From Buxus sempervirens (lineage: Eukaryota; Streptophyta; Magnoliopsida; Buxales; Buxaceae): DNA of 64,000 bases. A program made the translations under genes and the position numbers. Positions 1 to 10,981 of the stretch are shown piece after piece. Location: NCBI GenBank assembly GCA_947561395.2, contig OX387184.1, forward strand, positions 38,678,766 through 38,742,765, read 5' to 3'. Under the pieces are notes generated by a model. That model did no database searches. It was not told the origin of the DNA and was given only the letters and a program-made list of their open reading frames with translations. Every line of letters begins with the position of its first letter. The stretch's first letter is position 1.

Positions 1-898
1 TATCATTAGTAGCATTGCTCCTAAGTCGCACGGTGGTATAGCAATTGGTTGAGAATCATCTCAAAAGGTTTATCTATTTTTGTGAGTCCTACAATGACAC
101 TGAAATCATAACACTTGGTATTATTATTGTATACATGCGGGAGGCATGTGATTGAGATATTGGTCGAATGTGACTGCTTAGTACATCCTGGCAATGTGTG
201 AATTATGTTACTGATTTGACTATTGTATTCTCATATTAAAACTTGCTGAAATTCATTTCTAGAACTGTTTATCAAACTGTTTTGTGTTCTTGAACGGTAT
301 AAATGATTATGCGAGCCTGATTAGTCGATGTTGCTTAATCGTGCATGAACTGTTACTTTACTTATATTAACTGTTTAATTATGCATGTATTACCTACTGG
401 AATATTCGTATCTCACCCTACTTTTATTCCATTTTTCAGCTGATACGCGAGAGGGGGATCTCTTAGACTCCCAGGGAGAGATAGCTGAGTATTCACCAGA
501 GGATTACTATTATCCAGATCTTGTCTAAGGTGGATTAATGCTATAGACTTAGTACATTTGATTGGACTATTATTATTCATTGAGTTGATGTATTGAGAGA
601 TGAGAGAGATAGTACCCAGTTATTTTACCAGACTATGATATTACTGATTGATGGTCAAGTTTTATGTTCAGTTGAGGATTTTGATCTACACTTCCGCACA
701 TACTTGTTTCCGCAACTCTGATAGTATAATAAGATAATGGATTTTAAATTCTTTAGTCTGGTATGTTATTGATGTTGTATTTGATATGGGCCGGTAACAC
801 CTCAGATTTGGTTGTTGAACTAAATTGGGGTTGTTACAGTAGCGATACGGGTTCGGGTTGGGTGCCGGTTTGCACTGACCCGGGTTCGGGGTGTTACA
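1..898 (-). mobile_element. Family 1 LTR, 5' part, cut by the window edge
   Basis: On the minus strand this begins TGTAACACCCCG at 898 and matches the start of the family 1 LTR at 51305, including the run of proline/glycine-like CCCGAACCCGGGTC repeats. It also shares the later segment 'CTGAAAAATGG...GTGAGAT...' near 400-440. The 3' part lies left of the window, so its target duplication cannot be checked. It sits inside the 3' internal region of the family 2 element whose LTR follows. LTRs opening TGTAACACCCC are common in Del/Tekay-type Ty3/gypsy elements; that assignment is inference. Confidence 0.75.
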
Positions 899-987
899 CC
901 AGCGAAAGTGGTATAGTTAGGACTTTCTATTTTAATTGTTTTAGTTCAGTTTTGCTAGGGACCAGCAAAAAGTAAGTTGGGGGGGTG
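899..987 (+). mobile_element. 3' internal end and polypurine tract of a family 2 LTR retrotransposon
   Basis: A short AT-rich stretch ends in a purine-rich run (AGCAAAAAGTAAGTTGGGGG, about 963-985) lying directly against the LTR start at 988. That position and composition are those of the polypurine tract that primes plus-strand synthesis. It shows that the LTR to the right is a 3' LTR, not a solo LTR. The rest of the internal region lies left of the window, displaced by the LTR ending at 898. Confidence 0.75.
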
Positions 988-2596
988 TGATAAGTCATGA
1001 AAATACCACATTATAGCACATTAATTTCATGACTTATCTGGTTTTATTTCATATTTAATTCCCAATTTTACTTAGAAATTGTCAAAGTTTTTCATCTTTG
1101 TATTTTATTTTCATTGTCTAAATTGTGCCTAATTTGTTGATGTAGAGATACTCTTGGTGATTATAGAAGTCACGGTTCAAACGGCGTAACATTCGGAGTC
1201 AAATTGCAGAAGTTATGATCAACGTTAGCTAGCCGTTCGACTGTCGTTCGAACGTTGGTGTTTTGCAGAGAAACCCAAGAGTAGCGTTCGCTGGCCATTC
1301 GACTGTCGTTCGAATGTTGGTATTCTACAGAGAAACCCGAGAGCAGCGTTCGCTGGCTGTTCGACTGTCGTTCGAACGTTGGTGTTCTGCAGAGAAACCC
1401 GAGAGCAGCGTTCGCTGGCCGTTTGATGAACGTTTGAACAAGAGAAGAGGAAACAGGTGTTTGACTTGAACGTTCGACCCGCGTTCGACAGTCGTTCGAA
1501 CGTTCAAGTAGTAAAAACTGTTATAAAATTCCGAACTTTGCAGATTTGTTTCCTTTTTCTTGGGGATCTTCTTCTAACTTTTAGGAGGATTTTTTAGGGT
1601 TTCTAATTGAAGAGATTAGGTCATTTTTGGACTTCTAAGTCGTGGATATACAAGAAAAGGAAGTTCTCTTTTCCTTAGGAGTTTATTATTTTGGAAGGAA
1701 AGTTTCTATTCCTCTTCAAGGATTCTTTGGCAAGCTGAGGGGATTCCTATAAAGGAGAGAGCTGGAACGTGAAAAGAGGGAGTTAATGCTGGGAACGGGA
1801 GAAGGAATCTGGAACGTGGGAGAGATCAGAGCTTGGATCGTCATTAGTTTTTTTCTTCTCTTTCTTTTTTTATACTCTGTTTTTTATGGTTGTTCTTAGT
1901 TCAATCATGAACTAACTTTTATTACTAAGGCTTTGATGTAATCTAAACATGATGTTTTAATTCTGAATATTATTGCTAATGAATTTATGATTTGTTCTTT
2001 GAGTATTTTATTATTATGTTTAACCCAATTGAGTACTTGATCACCATTCAATTGTATTTGGTAGTTGTATTGAGATCGAGAGGAGATATACAATTTTAGT
2101 TCCTGTGATAAAATACCATAGTCTACATGTTGATAGAGATATTGGCATGGTTTATGTAGCTTTGTGTTTTGTACATGAAAGTCCACAGATCTTAATGTGC
2201 CTTTTTTGTTTTAAATTCACATAGAGATATCGTGAGTTATCGTGGGGAGGTAAGTTCGTTGGTGCTCGAGAGAGACCATTGGATAGAATAGGGATTTTTG
2301 CTTTCAAATTGGATTATAAAATTCAGTAGCATGTGTATTCAAGAGTTGATTCAGATTGGTTTATGATAAAATCAAATGCCTTAGTATTTTTAATCTCTTA
2401 TTGAATCTTACTCTTTTATTTTCTTAGTTAATAATTTTAATTGCTAGTTATACACCCATCTCACTTTTTGATTATCCAAATAGAATTTAGGATAGTAATT
2501 TAGTATTTAGTAGCTACAATTCCCCGTGGGTTCGACACTCTATTTCATCATTTTATTACTTGTTACGAATTCGTGCACTTGCGAAAAAGTACATCA
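988..2596 (+). mobile_element. Family 2 3' LTR (1609 bp)
   Basis: Starts TGATAAGTCATG and ends GTACATCA. The same sequence occurs on the minus strand at 17195-18799 (1605 bp) as a solo LTR, which fixes both ends. The junction at 2596/2597 falls inside a family 1 LTR (homology resumes at GCAGC, as in the copy at about 51974), so this element inserted into that LTR. The matching upstream GCAGC duplication must lie off the left edge. No coding capacity; the small open frames here are incidental. Confidence 0.85.
1215..1505 (+). repeat. About 60-bp tandem repeats with CGTTCGAACG palindromes in the family 2 LTR
   Basis: Roughly four copies of a 60-bp unit, each containing GTTCGAACGTT-like palindromes and the phrase GCAGAGAAACCCGAGAG. 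The solo copy on the other strand has the same array at 18286-18560. It lies in the upstream half of the LTR, where promoter elements are expected. Confidence 0.8.
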
Positions 2597-4905
2597 GCAG
2601 CTATAGACAAGAGCCGTAGTCACCGACTTATTGCGCACGAACTCACCAGAGTTGGCATGTACCACCAGCATGCAGCACCAGAATCAATACATGGAGATGG
2701 TCGCTTATCCACATGTATAGGGAATCACCAGCGGCGCACTGGGGTGTCCCTCCAGACATAGGACCTTCCCAGAGCAAACTAACTTGCAAGGGAAGTGCCC
2801 TCGTATATAGGAGTAACTCAACCCAAACTAAATACCACTTAGCTAACCAGCCAAAACTATGGATCCATATACAACTAAGCCCACTGACACAAAACACGAT
2901 AAAACCACATACGGGAGGACACGCTAATGTAGGAGGCATACACACTTTTACCCGTAAAGGATTACACATCTCTACACAGAGGATTACCCATATTTGCCAT
3001 AAAAGTTAGTATCAACTCAACCACAAAAGCCGTATCACCCAACCATAAAAGTAAAGTGAACAACACCATACCACATACCAAACCTTACCCAAGTATTCCA
3101 TTCCATGTGAAATCCATGATTCAATCCTTACTAATTCCATTAAAGGCTTTTTCAGAATAACATATGCAATTTCTTAATTATATTCGAATAAAGCTCATGT
3201 ATCATAAATTCAATAGAAACCAGAGTTTATGCAATTCCAGAATCCAACATTCATATTGAAAACTCAAATAAAGTAAAACAAATCTTACTTAAAGTTTCCT
3301 TTAATTAACCCCTTTGTTAGAATCCAATTTCCTATCTTAACACCTAAGCTAGTTTCTATTTAAATTTTCTGTATTTTATTTCTCCAGCATGTTCTACAAA
3401 CCTAAAATAAAGTTTAGGAGATGTTCTTACCCTAGGAATTCCAGTAGAATTATTCCTATCAATATCTTATTTAGACCCTTTCATGCACACCCTTTCATTA
3501 TAACCTTCAATTTATTGATTAATCTTTCCAATTTAATTTTATAATTTTTATACCTTAATTAGGTCCTTATAAAGATGCTAACATGCTTAACTAATCAGAA
3601 AAATTATTGGATTTTTATTCGTATTTCAAAATCCCCAAAATCTGCAAAATTTACATAAAACGCCGACCTTTACAGGGCTAGGCGATCCTAGGCGCTCGTG
3701 CAAAATTAAACAGAAAATTTCCAGATTTACAAAGTTCGGATTTTTATGCTTTTACTATATGTTTCTTGGGTCTAAATTAATCTAATAACATTCTAAAACA
3801 TTCCTAAAGCCTTATAGACTAATTCCCATCAATTAAATACCATTCTATAATTAATTTCATGATCAAACAAAGTTTTCTTCTTTATTTCAACAAATCCTTC
3901 AAGAATACCAATCACTAATATATAAACAATTTGATTCCATGTAAATACTATTCCGACTAATCCATATGAAATCATAGAAAACGAAATCATGCAATTCCTC
4001 ACGTTTTCCAAGGTTACTAATTGCCTTATACGCTAAAATCCTTCTTCCATTAAAACTTCTAATTTTGGACCTGACTTTTACTCCCAAACGCACCAAGCTA
4101 GCGTTCTCTGATTCACATCTCCACCGCTCACATTGTAGTTCCCTCAGTCATGAACAAAAACCCCAAATTTGATGATGATCCACCGCACGGATTTTCCCCG
4201 ATCATGTTTTGATAATGGCTGGTCAAACACCTCCATTAGCAACCTCCTTCCTTTCTCTCCCTCTTTTCTCTCAATAATAAACCCATGAAAATTCTCTTTT
4301 GTCTAACCTTAATCTCCTATTTATATTAGGCTTTAGAAGTCTTAAACCAACCCTAATAGGCTACTTTAATTTGGGCTAACCCAACCATGGTCTAATTAAA
4401 GTTTAACTCATTCTAATTAATTCCTACTTTTTCTCCACCTTTTATTTTTCTACTTAAACCTTAATAATTTGATCTCTTATCATCTAAACTCCTATTTATA
4501 ACCTATTTTTGTGCATAATATTTAATTAAACTTTAATATCACCTAAAACCTTATTTTCTCCAAATTAAGACGTGAAATCTCCTAATTACCCTTTTTCCCA
4601 CTTTTAGGCTTTTATTAATTCCTTTCAATTTCTAACTTGTCTAAATAAATTATTTTCTTCTATTTTCTAATTCTAGTTATTATTTAATGATCTATTTATT
4701 AATTACCCTTTTCTGAAAATTACCAAAATACCCTTTTTACTCTTTTAGGCTAATTTCATTAAAATTCTTTCTTTATTTACAACTTATGACTTATTCGAAT
4801 TAATTATCCTCTAAATTTTCATTTTTTATTTTAACTAGGACTTAACTCATATTTTCTTTTATTTATTATTTATTTATTTATTAGGCCAAAATTCGGGGTT
4901 TTACA
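2597..4905 (+). mobile_element. Family 1 LTR, 3' part (5' part displaced by nesting)
   Basis: Colinear over its whole length with 51974-54162 of the better preserved copy, ending ATTCGGGGTTTTACA at 4905. Shared landmarks include the segment at 2604-2780, the stretch with AGGCGATCCTAGGCGCTCG near 3680, and the TTTATTTATTTATTA tail. Its first part is to the left of the family 2 element that split it. The 5 bp after its end (ACCTG) should be its target duplication; the partner lies outside the window. Confidence 0.8.
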
Positions 4906-6302
4906 ACCTGCTATCTTACCTTAGTAAAATATGGAATACACACTATTGCGTATTCTGGGGAGTCCTGTCATAAAGGACGAGATAATTGCCTAAGGTTTGT
5001 TGGTTTTAAGCGGGACCATTGTGACCCATCCACTTACCTGGGGACTCTCCCGGAACATCGTACAGCATGCAAATTTTGCACTTTCTATAAAAAGACAGTA
5101 AGGAGCCCTATATCAGTCAAATATCCCAAAGCTCACCCAATTAGGCATAGCACTTCACCACACTGTGGATAAATTTCTTTAAACTGCGTGGGGTGACACA
5201 CATGAGGGAGACTGTGTGAATGATCTGACTCGAATGTTTTGTCAATGAATGAATGCTCTTCTCAAACAAAACTTAAACCTCTCTAGCAGCCACCCTTCTG
5301 TTTCGATAAACTTACTTTCGGGATGGTATTAGCCCTACGCTCCCGTGGCTTTCTGGGGAAAGTAAGGTAAACCCATCTCCCCAGGTTTCTGGATTCCTTA
5401 GCGCCACTAGTTTCTTTCCGTGGTATGTGAGGGGTCTGGTACTTGGCTCGGGCCCTTGTAGGCAGATGCTTCGGGCTGGGTATCCTTCCCGACCTATTGT
5501 TTCTAAAAGACCCTGATGCTGTGAATGTGCTTTGAATGTTAATGTGATTGTGAATGACGAAATAAAATAAAGTTAAAATCAGCTTAAAACCTAAGAGTCC
5601 ATCTGGGGCAGCAACCCCCGCCTTTCGCATCAAATTGAGTAAACCCTAGATCATGGGTTGTCTTAGCCCTAATTTTGGAGGCCGACCCAATTCTGATCAG
5701 GGGAGCCACCCCAAATCCATGCATTGAGTCCTGTGAGCCGTGGGCCTTGACCCATTGAGTCTGCTAGAAGCACCCTAAGTTTAGTCGGCCTTCTAAGCAG
5801 ATGAAAGCCGGCCAGATCAGACAGTCAGATGAAAGTAGGCTAGATCAGAATAGGGGCAGAAAAGACCCTAGATTTAGGAATTCGGCAACCTGCCTTTGAA
5901 GCAAATTTGTACCCTCCTTTTGGGCTCCCAACAGCCCAAAAGGTGAATTCTTTGCAAATTTTGTAGATACCATTGTAATTTCACCCTCGATGGAAAGTTG
6001 TAATTTTTGCTGGCACCAGAAGCAGATGAAAGAACAGATGAAAGGGAAAAGGCTAACTGGGACTTAGACGTGCTTCCTTATACAAGTATGTCTAGGAGTC
6101 GCACCTTAACTGGTGCCAACCATTTAGAACCACACACCTTGTGTGTTTGAATTTAATTTCTGCATTTGTTTGCTGATTTGCTAAAATGGTGATGCCCACC
6201 CCTTTTATTTAATGTCTGCAATTTCCCATGCATGCTTTAGACTGATTGAGAGTTATAATGTGGAAACCCTAACTAATTTGGAATTTCGATTGGATAGTTG
6301 GC
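4906..6302. other. Unassigned interval, probably leader of an older element
   Basis: No convincing coding sequence. The open frames at 5283-5633 and 6273-6623 have no recognisable domain, and the second is antisense to the PMD relic. I cannot identify an LTR boundary or a primer-binding site with confidence. Because the PMD relic that follows reads in the same direction as element B, this may be the left portion of element B, but that is speculation. Confidence 0.4.
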
Positions 6303-6643
6303 ATGGCATCTTCGTCTTCGTCTGAGAGAGTCTGCTTCCCTAGGATAGAGAAGTGTGCCTACGATATGCCTTGGATACGTTCTTGGACCAGGTAGCTCCA
6401 AGAGGATGAGCAAATTGAATGGGAGGTGCAATACCGTATGGGGCAAACCTATCCTTGTTGAATGTGCCGATGAATTAGGATATGATCCAAGCAGCTTTGC
6501 TTTTCTGGGATCCCTAGCTTTCAGTGTTTGGTTCGGTATCAATGAGTTGACTCCCACAATTGAGGAATTCGACCTATTCCTCCGATTTCGTGACCTTGGA
6601 GAACATGTCCGACCAAATCTCAAAGATAGCTACAAGAATGAAG
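6303..6643 (+). pseudogene. Plant mobile domain (PMD) gene relic, N-terminal part
   Basis: An ATG at 6303 opens a serine-rich start, broken after about 30 codons by a frameshift. The frame from 6355 then gives the PMD signature ELTPTIEEFDLFL, matching EMTPTIEEIETIL in the antisense PMD gene at 27454-29244. PMD proteins (MAIN/MAIL1 type, sometimes called aminotransferase-like) occur as plant host genes and inside transposable elements. The relic continues at 8835 after a solo LTR that entered at codon 'NEA' with a perfect TGAAG duplication. It is in the same orientation as element B, unlike the two PMD genes of element A, which are antisense to theirs. Confidence 0.7.
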
Positions 6644-8829
6644 TGTAACGCCCCGGATCCGTGTTGTTCATTAAAGATATAACACGTCTCACAGAAGGTT
6701 AGGTAAGGATCTCAATAACAGTGATCGCTGGATAATCACCCGATTTATACCATATCAGAGTGCACAATTAAAATTCTCATCTAAGAATTCTATAGAATCT
6801 TCAAATAACATCAAGTGGTTCCAATTTACTACCTTATTACATTTCCCACAAAATCAATTGTAACAGAGTTTAAAACTAAAAGAACCTACTAGTCTAAGGA
6901 TTGTAGTAATAATCCTCCTCCCTATAGGTGTCAATCAGATCTACCCCAGTAGGTGCCTCACCACTAAGATCTGAAAAACAAAGCAACAACGAGGAATGAG
7001 ATACGAATATCTCAGCGAGTAGCACATGCATGCAGAAATAGTTAAACACAGTTATAAACATGCTGCGATAAATAACCAACGATTAAACCAACAAATTTCC
7101 GATAACACCACAAAAAGGTCAATGTCATGCATATTGTTAAATTGATTAATTTATATGCCAAGTAGACACTCCACACCTCCATGTACACAGTTCCGACCTA
7201 CTCATGGTATCGGACACTCTAAAATGACGGCCAACTCAGGGTATCGTCATCCAATGCCGGCCTACTCCGGGTATCGGCACTGACAACCAGGCCTACTCAG
7301 GGTATCTGGCTGCTCTACACTGGTCGTGGCAACACACAAGGCCATGCAATTATACCAATAAACAAATACCATCACATTACTAAGCTTAACAAGGATCCAA
7401 GGGAAGCTAAACCCAAAACCGATAAATAACCATATAAACTCCGCATTCAGTAAACCCACATTGATTTCAAACCTGTGTATCCCAATACACTCATCACAAG
7501 TTGTTCCAACCAGAACATCAACTCACACAATTCGAAGGTTCCCAACCTCACAACAACACTCTCATGCAATAAAATTTCTTACTCACACAAAACCATTCAA
7601 TACTTTTCAGGCATTGGATATTGAACGAAACCAATTTATACAATTTCTAAAGCAGGAAACAGATGAAGTATATACCAAAAATGGCTCATTTACTTATAGG
7701 ATCATAAATAGCACAACCTACCTAAATTTCTTAAACTCTCCTTTCGAATAGTTTGTAATAATGTTCAGTATGTGATTCAATAGTCTCCAATTTGGTTTGA
7801 ACGAATATAGTATTTCTAACATCCTAAACTAGTCAATAAGTAAGTGCTTAAACCTTCAAGGTGTCCACTGTAACTGGTTTTTATCAAATCTCTCCTTTCG
7901 GCAAAAGATCGGGGCTGGCGTTGACCTCTAGCGCTAGGCGCGAGGTCGGCGGTAAGACATTTATAAATAAATACCTGTCGCGCTTGGTATAAGGCTATTG
8001 GGTGCGAGACTTGCGCGAAGAAAACGAGACCACGCGAGCTAGGCGCGCGTTGAGCATGGGCTCGGCGGTAAGTCAAATTGTCGTTTCACCGACCAGGGTG
8101 AGTTGGCGCTGGGTCGGCGCCACTCGGCGAATACCCCCTTGTTTCTTCGACTCTCTGTTAGTTCAAGATCTACATGACTGGCCGAACGTTTTCCCTCTGT
8201 AACAATTTTCCTAGTCTCCAAATATTCCCAGAACACATTTAAACCACTTTTGAAATTAATCTAAACACATTTTTATTTATCTCATTCAATCCTAAAGAAA
8301 CCCACACTCGGACTATCTCCTTCCAGAAAACACATGACTATCTCCTTCCAGAAAACATATGCATTCAGATTAAACTTACGAATAATACGAAAACCCAGTT
8401 TTAAAACGATGTCACTCACCTTATACGTTTCCAAGTCTTTGCAACAGCAACCCTTCGTAGAGCAAAACACCGACCAAGACCAACACCAACAGTCGATCTC
8501 TGCTAAGACTCCTTCGGTCACGAGAGTATATCCAAATACCCTAAATACGGAATACCTCGATCGGCAGGAAAACCCAAACTCTTCTTCTCTCTCCGAACCC
8601 TATATCACCAGCCGCAATCGCCTTCAACAATGTATGCGCAAACGAAAAGAAAACCCTACGATTCTAAATACGCTAGGTATTTATACTTACCTTTTATACA
8701 CTTTGCCGCTCGACGAGTTTTGAAACATTTGTTTTGGTGCAATGCTCGCCCACCAAGATTCCTACATACACACACCTTATTAGTTTTATTTTTCCCATAA
8801 AATCATGTAGAAATTATTGGGGTTTTACA
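6644..8829 (+). mobile_element. Family 1 solo LTR (2186 bp) inside the PMD relic
   Basis: Begins TGTAACGCCCCGG, ends GGGGTTTTACA, and is flanked on both sides by TGAAG (6639-6643 and 8830-8834), a perfect 5-bp target duplication. No internal region remains, so it is a solo LTR left by recombination between two LTRs. Around 7905-8140 it carries a CpG-rich patch of GGCGC/GCGCC-type short inverted repeats. A plausible TATA-like sequence (TATTTATAC) lies near 8680. Confidence 0.92.
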
Positions 8830-9869
8830 TGAAGCTTGTGCTTTCTTTGGCCTCCCCAGAGGGGAATTCCAAACTTTAGGAGGTGACCAAGCATTCACGA
8901 GGGTCTCCAAAACCTTCCTTGCTGAAAAGATAAGAGGTAAAAATCAGGAAAGACCCCATGTTTGGTTCGACACCTTCACCCTCATGGTTTTGTTGCAAAT
9001 CTTCTTTCCAACTGGGGGAGACACCATTAATTTGGCCCTCAGAAATTGTGGATCAACTCCGGTTGGGGTACTGACTTGTGCCACTAATCCTAGCTCAATT
9101 GTTCCATTCCCTGACCTTGACCAAGAACGGAACCAGGAGGTTTCAAGGGTGCACCCCTCTCCTCCACATTTGGTTACAAGACCACCTGATGGTTGCTGAA
9201 CCCATCAGCCCTCACTATGGGGTAGTCCATGATAATATCACATGGATGGCCCGCAAAGAGATTAGACCAGACTTACCCACTCGTGAGGATTGGTTGAACC
9301 ATTTTCTCAAATTGAATGGAGAAACGGACATTAGATGGTGGGGCACATTCAACTTCACCTACACCCCCATCCCGGCCTTCAGAGACAGAAGGTGCCTAGC
9401 CTTGGTAGGTTTAACTCATGTCGTGCCGTACTATCCAAGCCGAGTTGTGGGACAGTTTGGGAAGTCTTAGGGAATACCAATTAAGGACGATGCAGGCGAT
9501 TTGACTGGCCCACTCACAAGGGAATTGAAGAAGCATTTGCTTAAAGAATGGCGGAATGTGTGCAAACTCCAGGAGGACTTCTTTTCCCAATCCCACGTTC
9601 ATCTATACGAATAGTGGATGGCTCGGGCGTTTGGCCTCGACGGCCCCCCGCCTCTTCAGCCCGTCGCTTCTAGCAACATTCCAGTTCCGCTCCCTGGCAT
9701 ATACAAGGATAGGGTGGCTAAACTGCAAGAAACCCATTCTTGTCTTCATCTCGCCTACGTGAATTCAGAAAGAGAAAGTAGGCAGGCCAATGAGGCCCTG
9801 CAGCAAGAAATGGAACTTGTGTGCAAGAGCGCAAAGGAGGACCGACGTCTGCGGTTCTACGTGCCTTGA
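8830..9869 (+). pseudogene. PMD gene relic, C-terminal part (no intron)
   Basis: Continues the relic at 6303-6643: KNEACAFFGLPRGEF, then VSKTFLAEKI and LLQIFFPTGGDTINLAL, matching LSKTFLTEKL and LLFPRGDDQVDLAL of the antisense PMD gene of element A. There is a frameshift near 9078, then CTPLLHIWLQDHL and a coiled-coil-like tail ending near 9869, with an in-frame stop at about 9468. Where the element A gene has a 199-bp intron (between CAPILQ and LWLLDHL), this copy reads straight through. That is the state expected of a gene in sense with the genomic RNA of its retroelement. Confidence 0.75.
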
Positions 9870-10133
9870 GAAGGCAAGACGTGTCCTCCCACTATGATGA
9901 TGACCAGCCTAGCTAGAACTTGGCTTTGTTGTAATGATGCACTGTAAATCTTGATGTTAACTTTCCAGCTGTTGTAATTCTCAAGCATGAAATTTTCTTT
10001 GAATCCAATATCTTGTGTTGAATCTAATCTGCAAAAACAAAAGCATAATTTGAAATGAATGAAGTAAATGAAAAAAAAATTGAAGTCCTCCATAGGCAAA
10101 TTGGCCCCAAGTGGCCACCTTTGTTAATCTCGG
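9870..10133. other. Non-coding tail after the PMD relic
   Basis: Short AT-rich interval between the end of the PMD relic and the solo LTR at 10134. No domain or repeat recognised. It continues after the LTR at 13175 (CTCGG/CTTGG junction). Confidence 0.5.
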
Positions 10134-10711
10134 TGTAAGCACCCAAATTTTGATCAAGCCAAATAAAAAGAGAAAAATGTGCTAAAAGACAACAAAACGG
10201 ATCAAAACCCTAAGGAAACAAAATTGACCTTTTGATCGGGTGCAAATTCCCCACCATACTTCTTCCCAATGTTTAGGAAATTCCGACACGATTCTAACGC
10301 AACTGAGTTTGCTCAGATCGGGGTCCGGATGAAGAAGATATGAGCCGGTCAAACTTGAGGGGAGCCGAAAGTTGACTTTTTGCCGAACCCCGAATCAGGT
10401 GCTTACCCCTATGCCATTGGATAGAGGGCTCCGATGCGGGTCCAACGCAATTGAGTTTGCCCAAATCGAAGTCCAGATGAAGAAGATATGAGCTGTCGAA
10501 CTTTCCAAGCAGCAAACCCAGAAACTGCACACGTGGCGACAAACGCAGCAAAATATCTCAGGGGGCAATCTCTAAATATCCAAAACTTACCAAATATCTT
10601 AGGGACTAAACCAAAAATCGTACGGGGCAATCTGCGAATATCCAAAAGTGTCAAATCGGTCAAATCAATCGCGTCGGTCAAGTCGAGGGGCAAATCCGTA
10701 AATACCCTGTT

Positions 10712-10960
10712 TGTATCTGATGACATATGTCGGATACACAGGAACTTCTTCATATCCAACATTTAATGTTGGATACATTGCCATGCCCCCACTGGATTCG
10801 CACCGATTCCCCGATAGATTCGCGCAGAAAATAAAATTTTCGAAATGATTATGTCTTGTATCCAATATTTTTTGCCGGATACAAAGGAGGTTCTGTGTAT
10901 CCGACATAAAATGCCGGATACAAAGGAGGTATAGTGTATCCGACATTAAATGCCAGATAC
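10712..10960 (+). promoter_or_regulatory. Palindrome array (25 bp, 39-bp spacing) upstream of the LTR TATA box
   Basis: Five imperfect palindromes built as GTATCCGACAT...ATGCCGGATAC, centred near 10724, 10764, 10870, 10909 and 10948. Three successive intervals are 39-40 bp. The last ends 11 bp before the TATA box. Two related palindromes recur downstream at about 12057-12130. The position suggests binding sites for a dimeric regulator. Confidence 0.7.
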
Positions 10961-10971
10961 AAAAAAATTTG

Positions 10972-10981
10972 TTATAAATAG
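10972..10981 (+). promoter_or_regulatory. TATA box of the family 3 LTR
   Basis: TTATAAATAG directly follows the palindrome array and precedes a CT-rich leader, as expected for an LTR promoter. Confidence 0.65.

Noticed and set aside
2573..3009. Overlapping small frames at 2573-3009 repeated near 52010-52349
   Set aside because: Both lie in family 1 LTR sequence, which explains their similarity.
5283..5633. 116-residue minus-strand frame as a gene
   Set aside because: No recognisable domain, biased composition and no conserved counterpart in the window.
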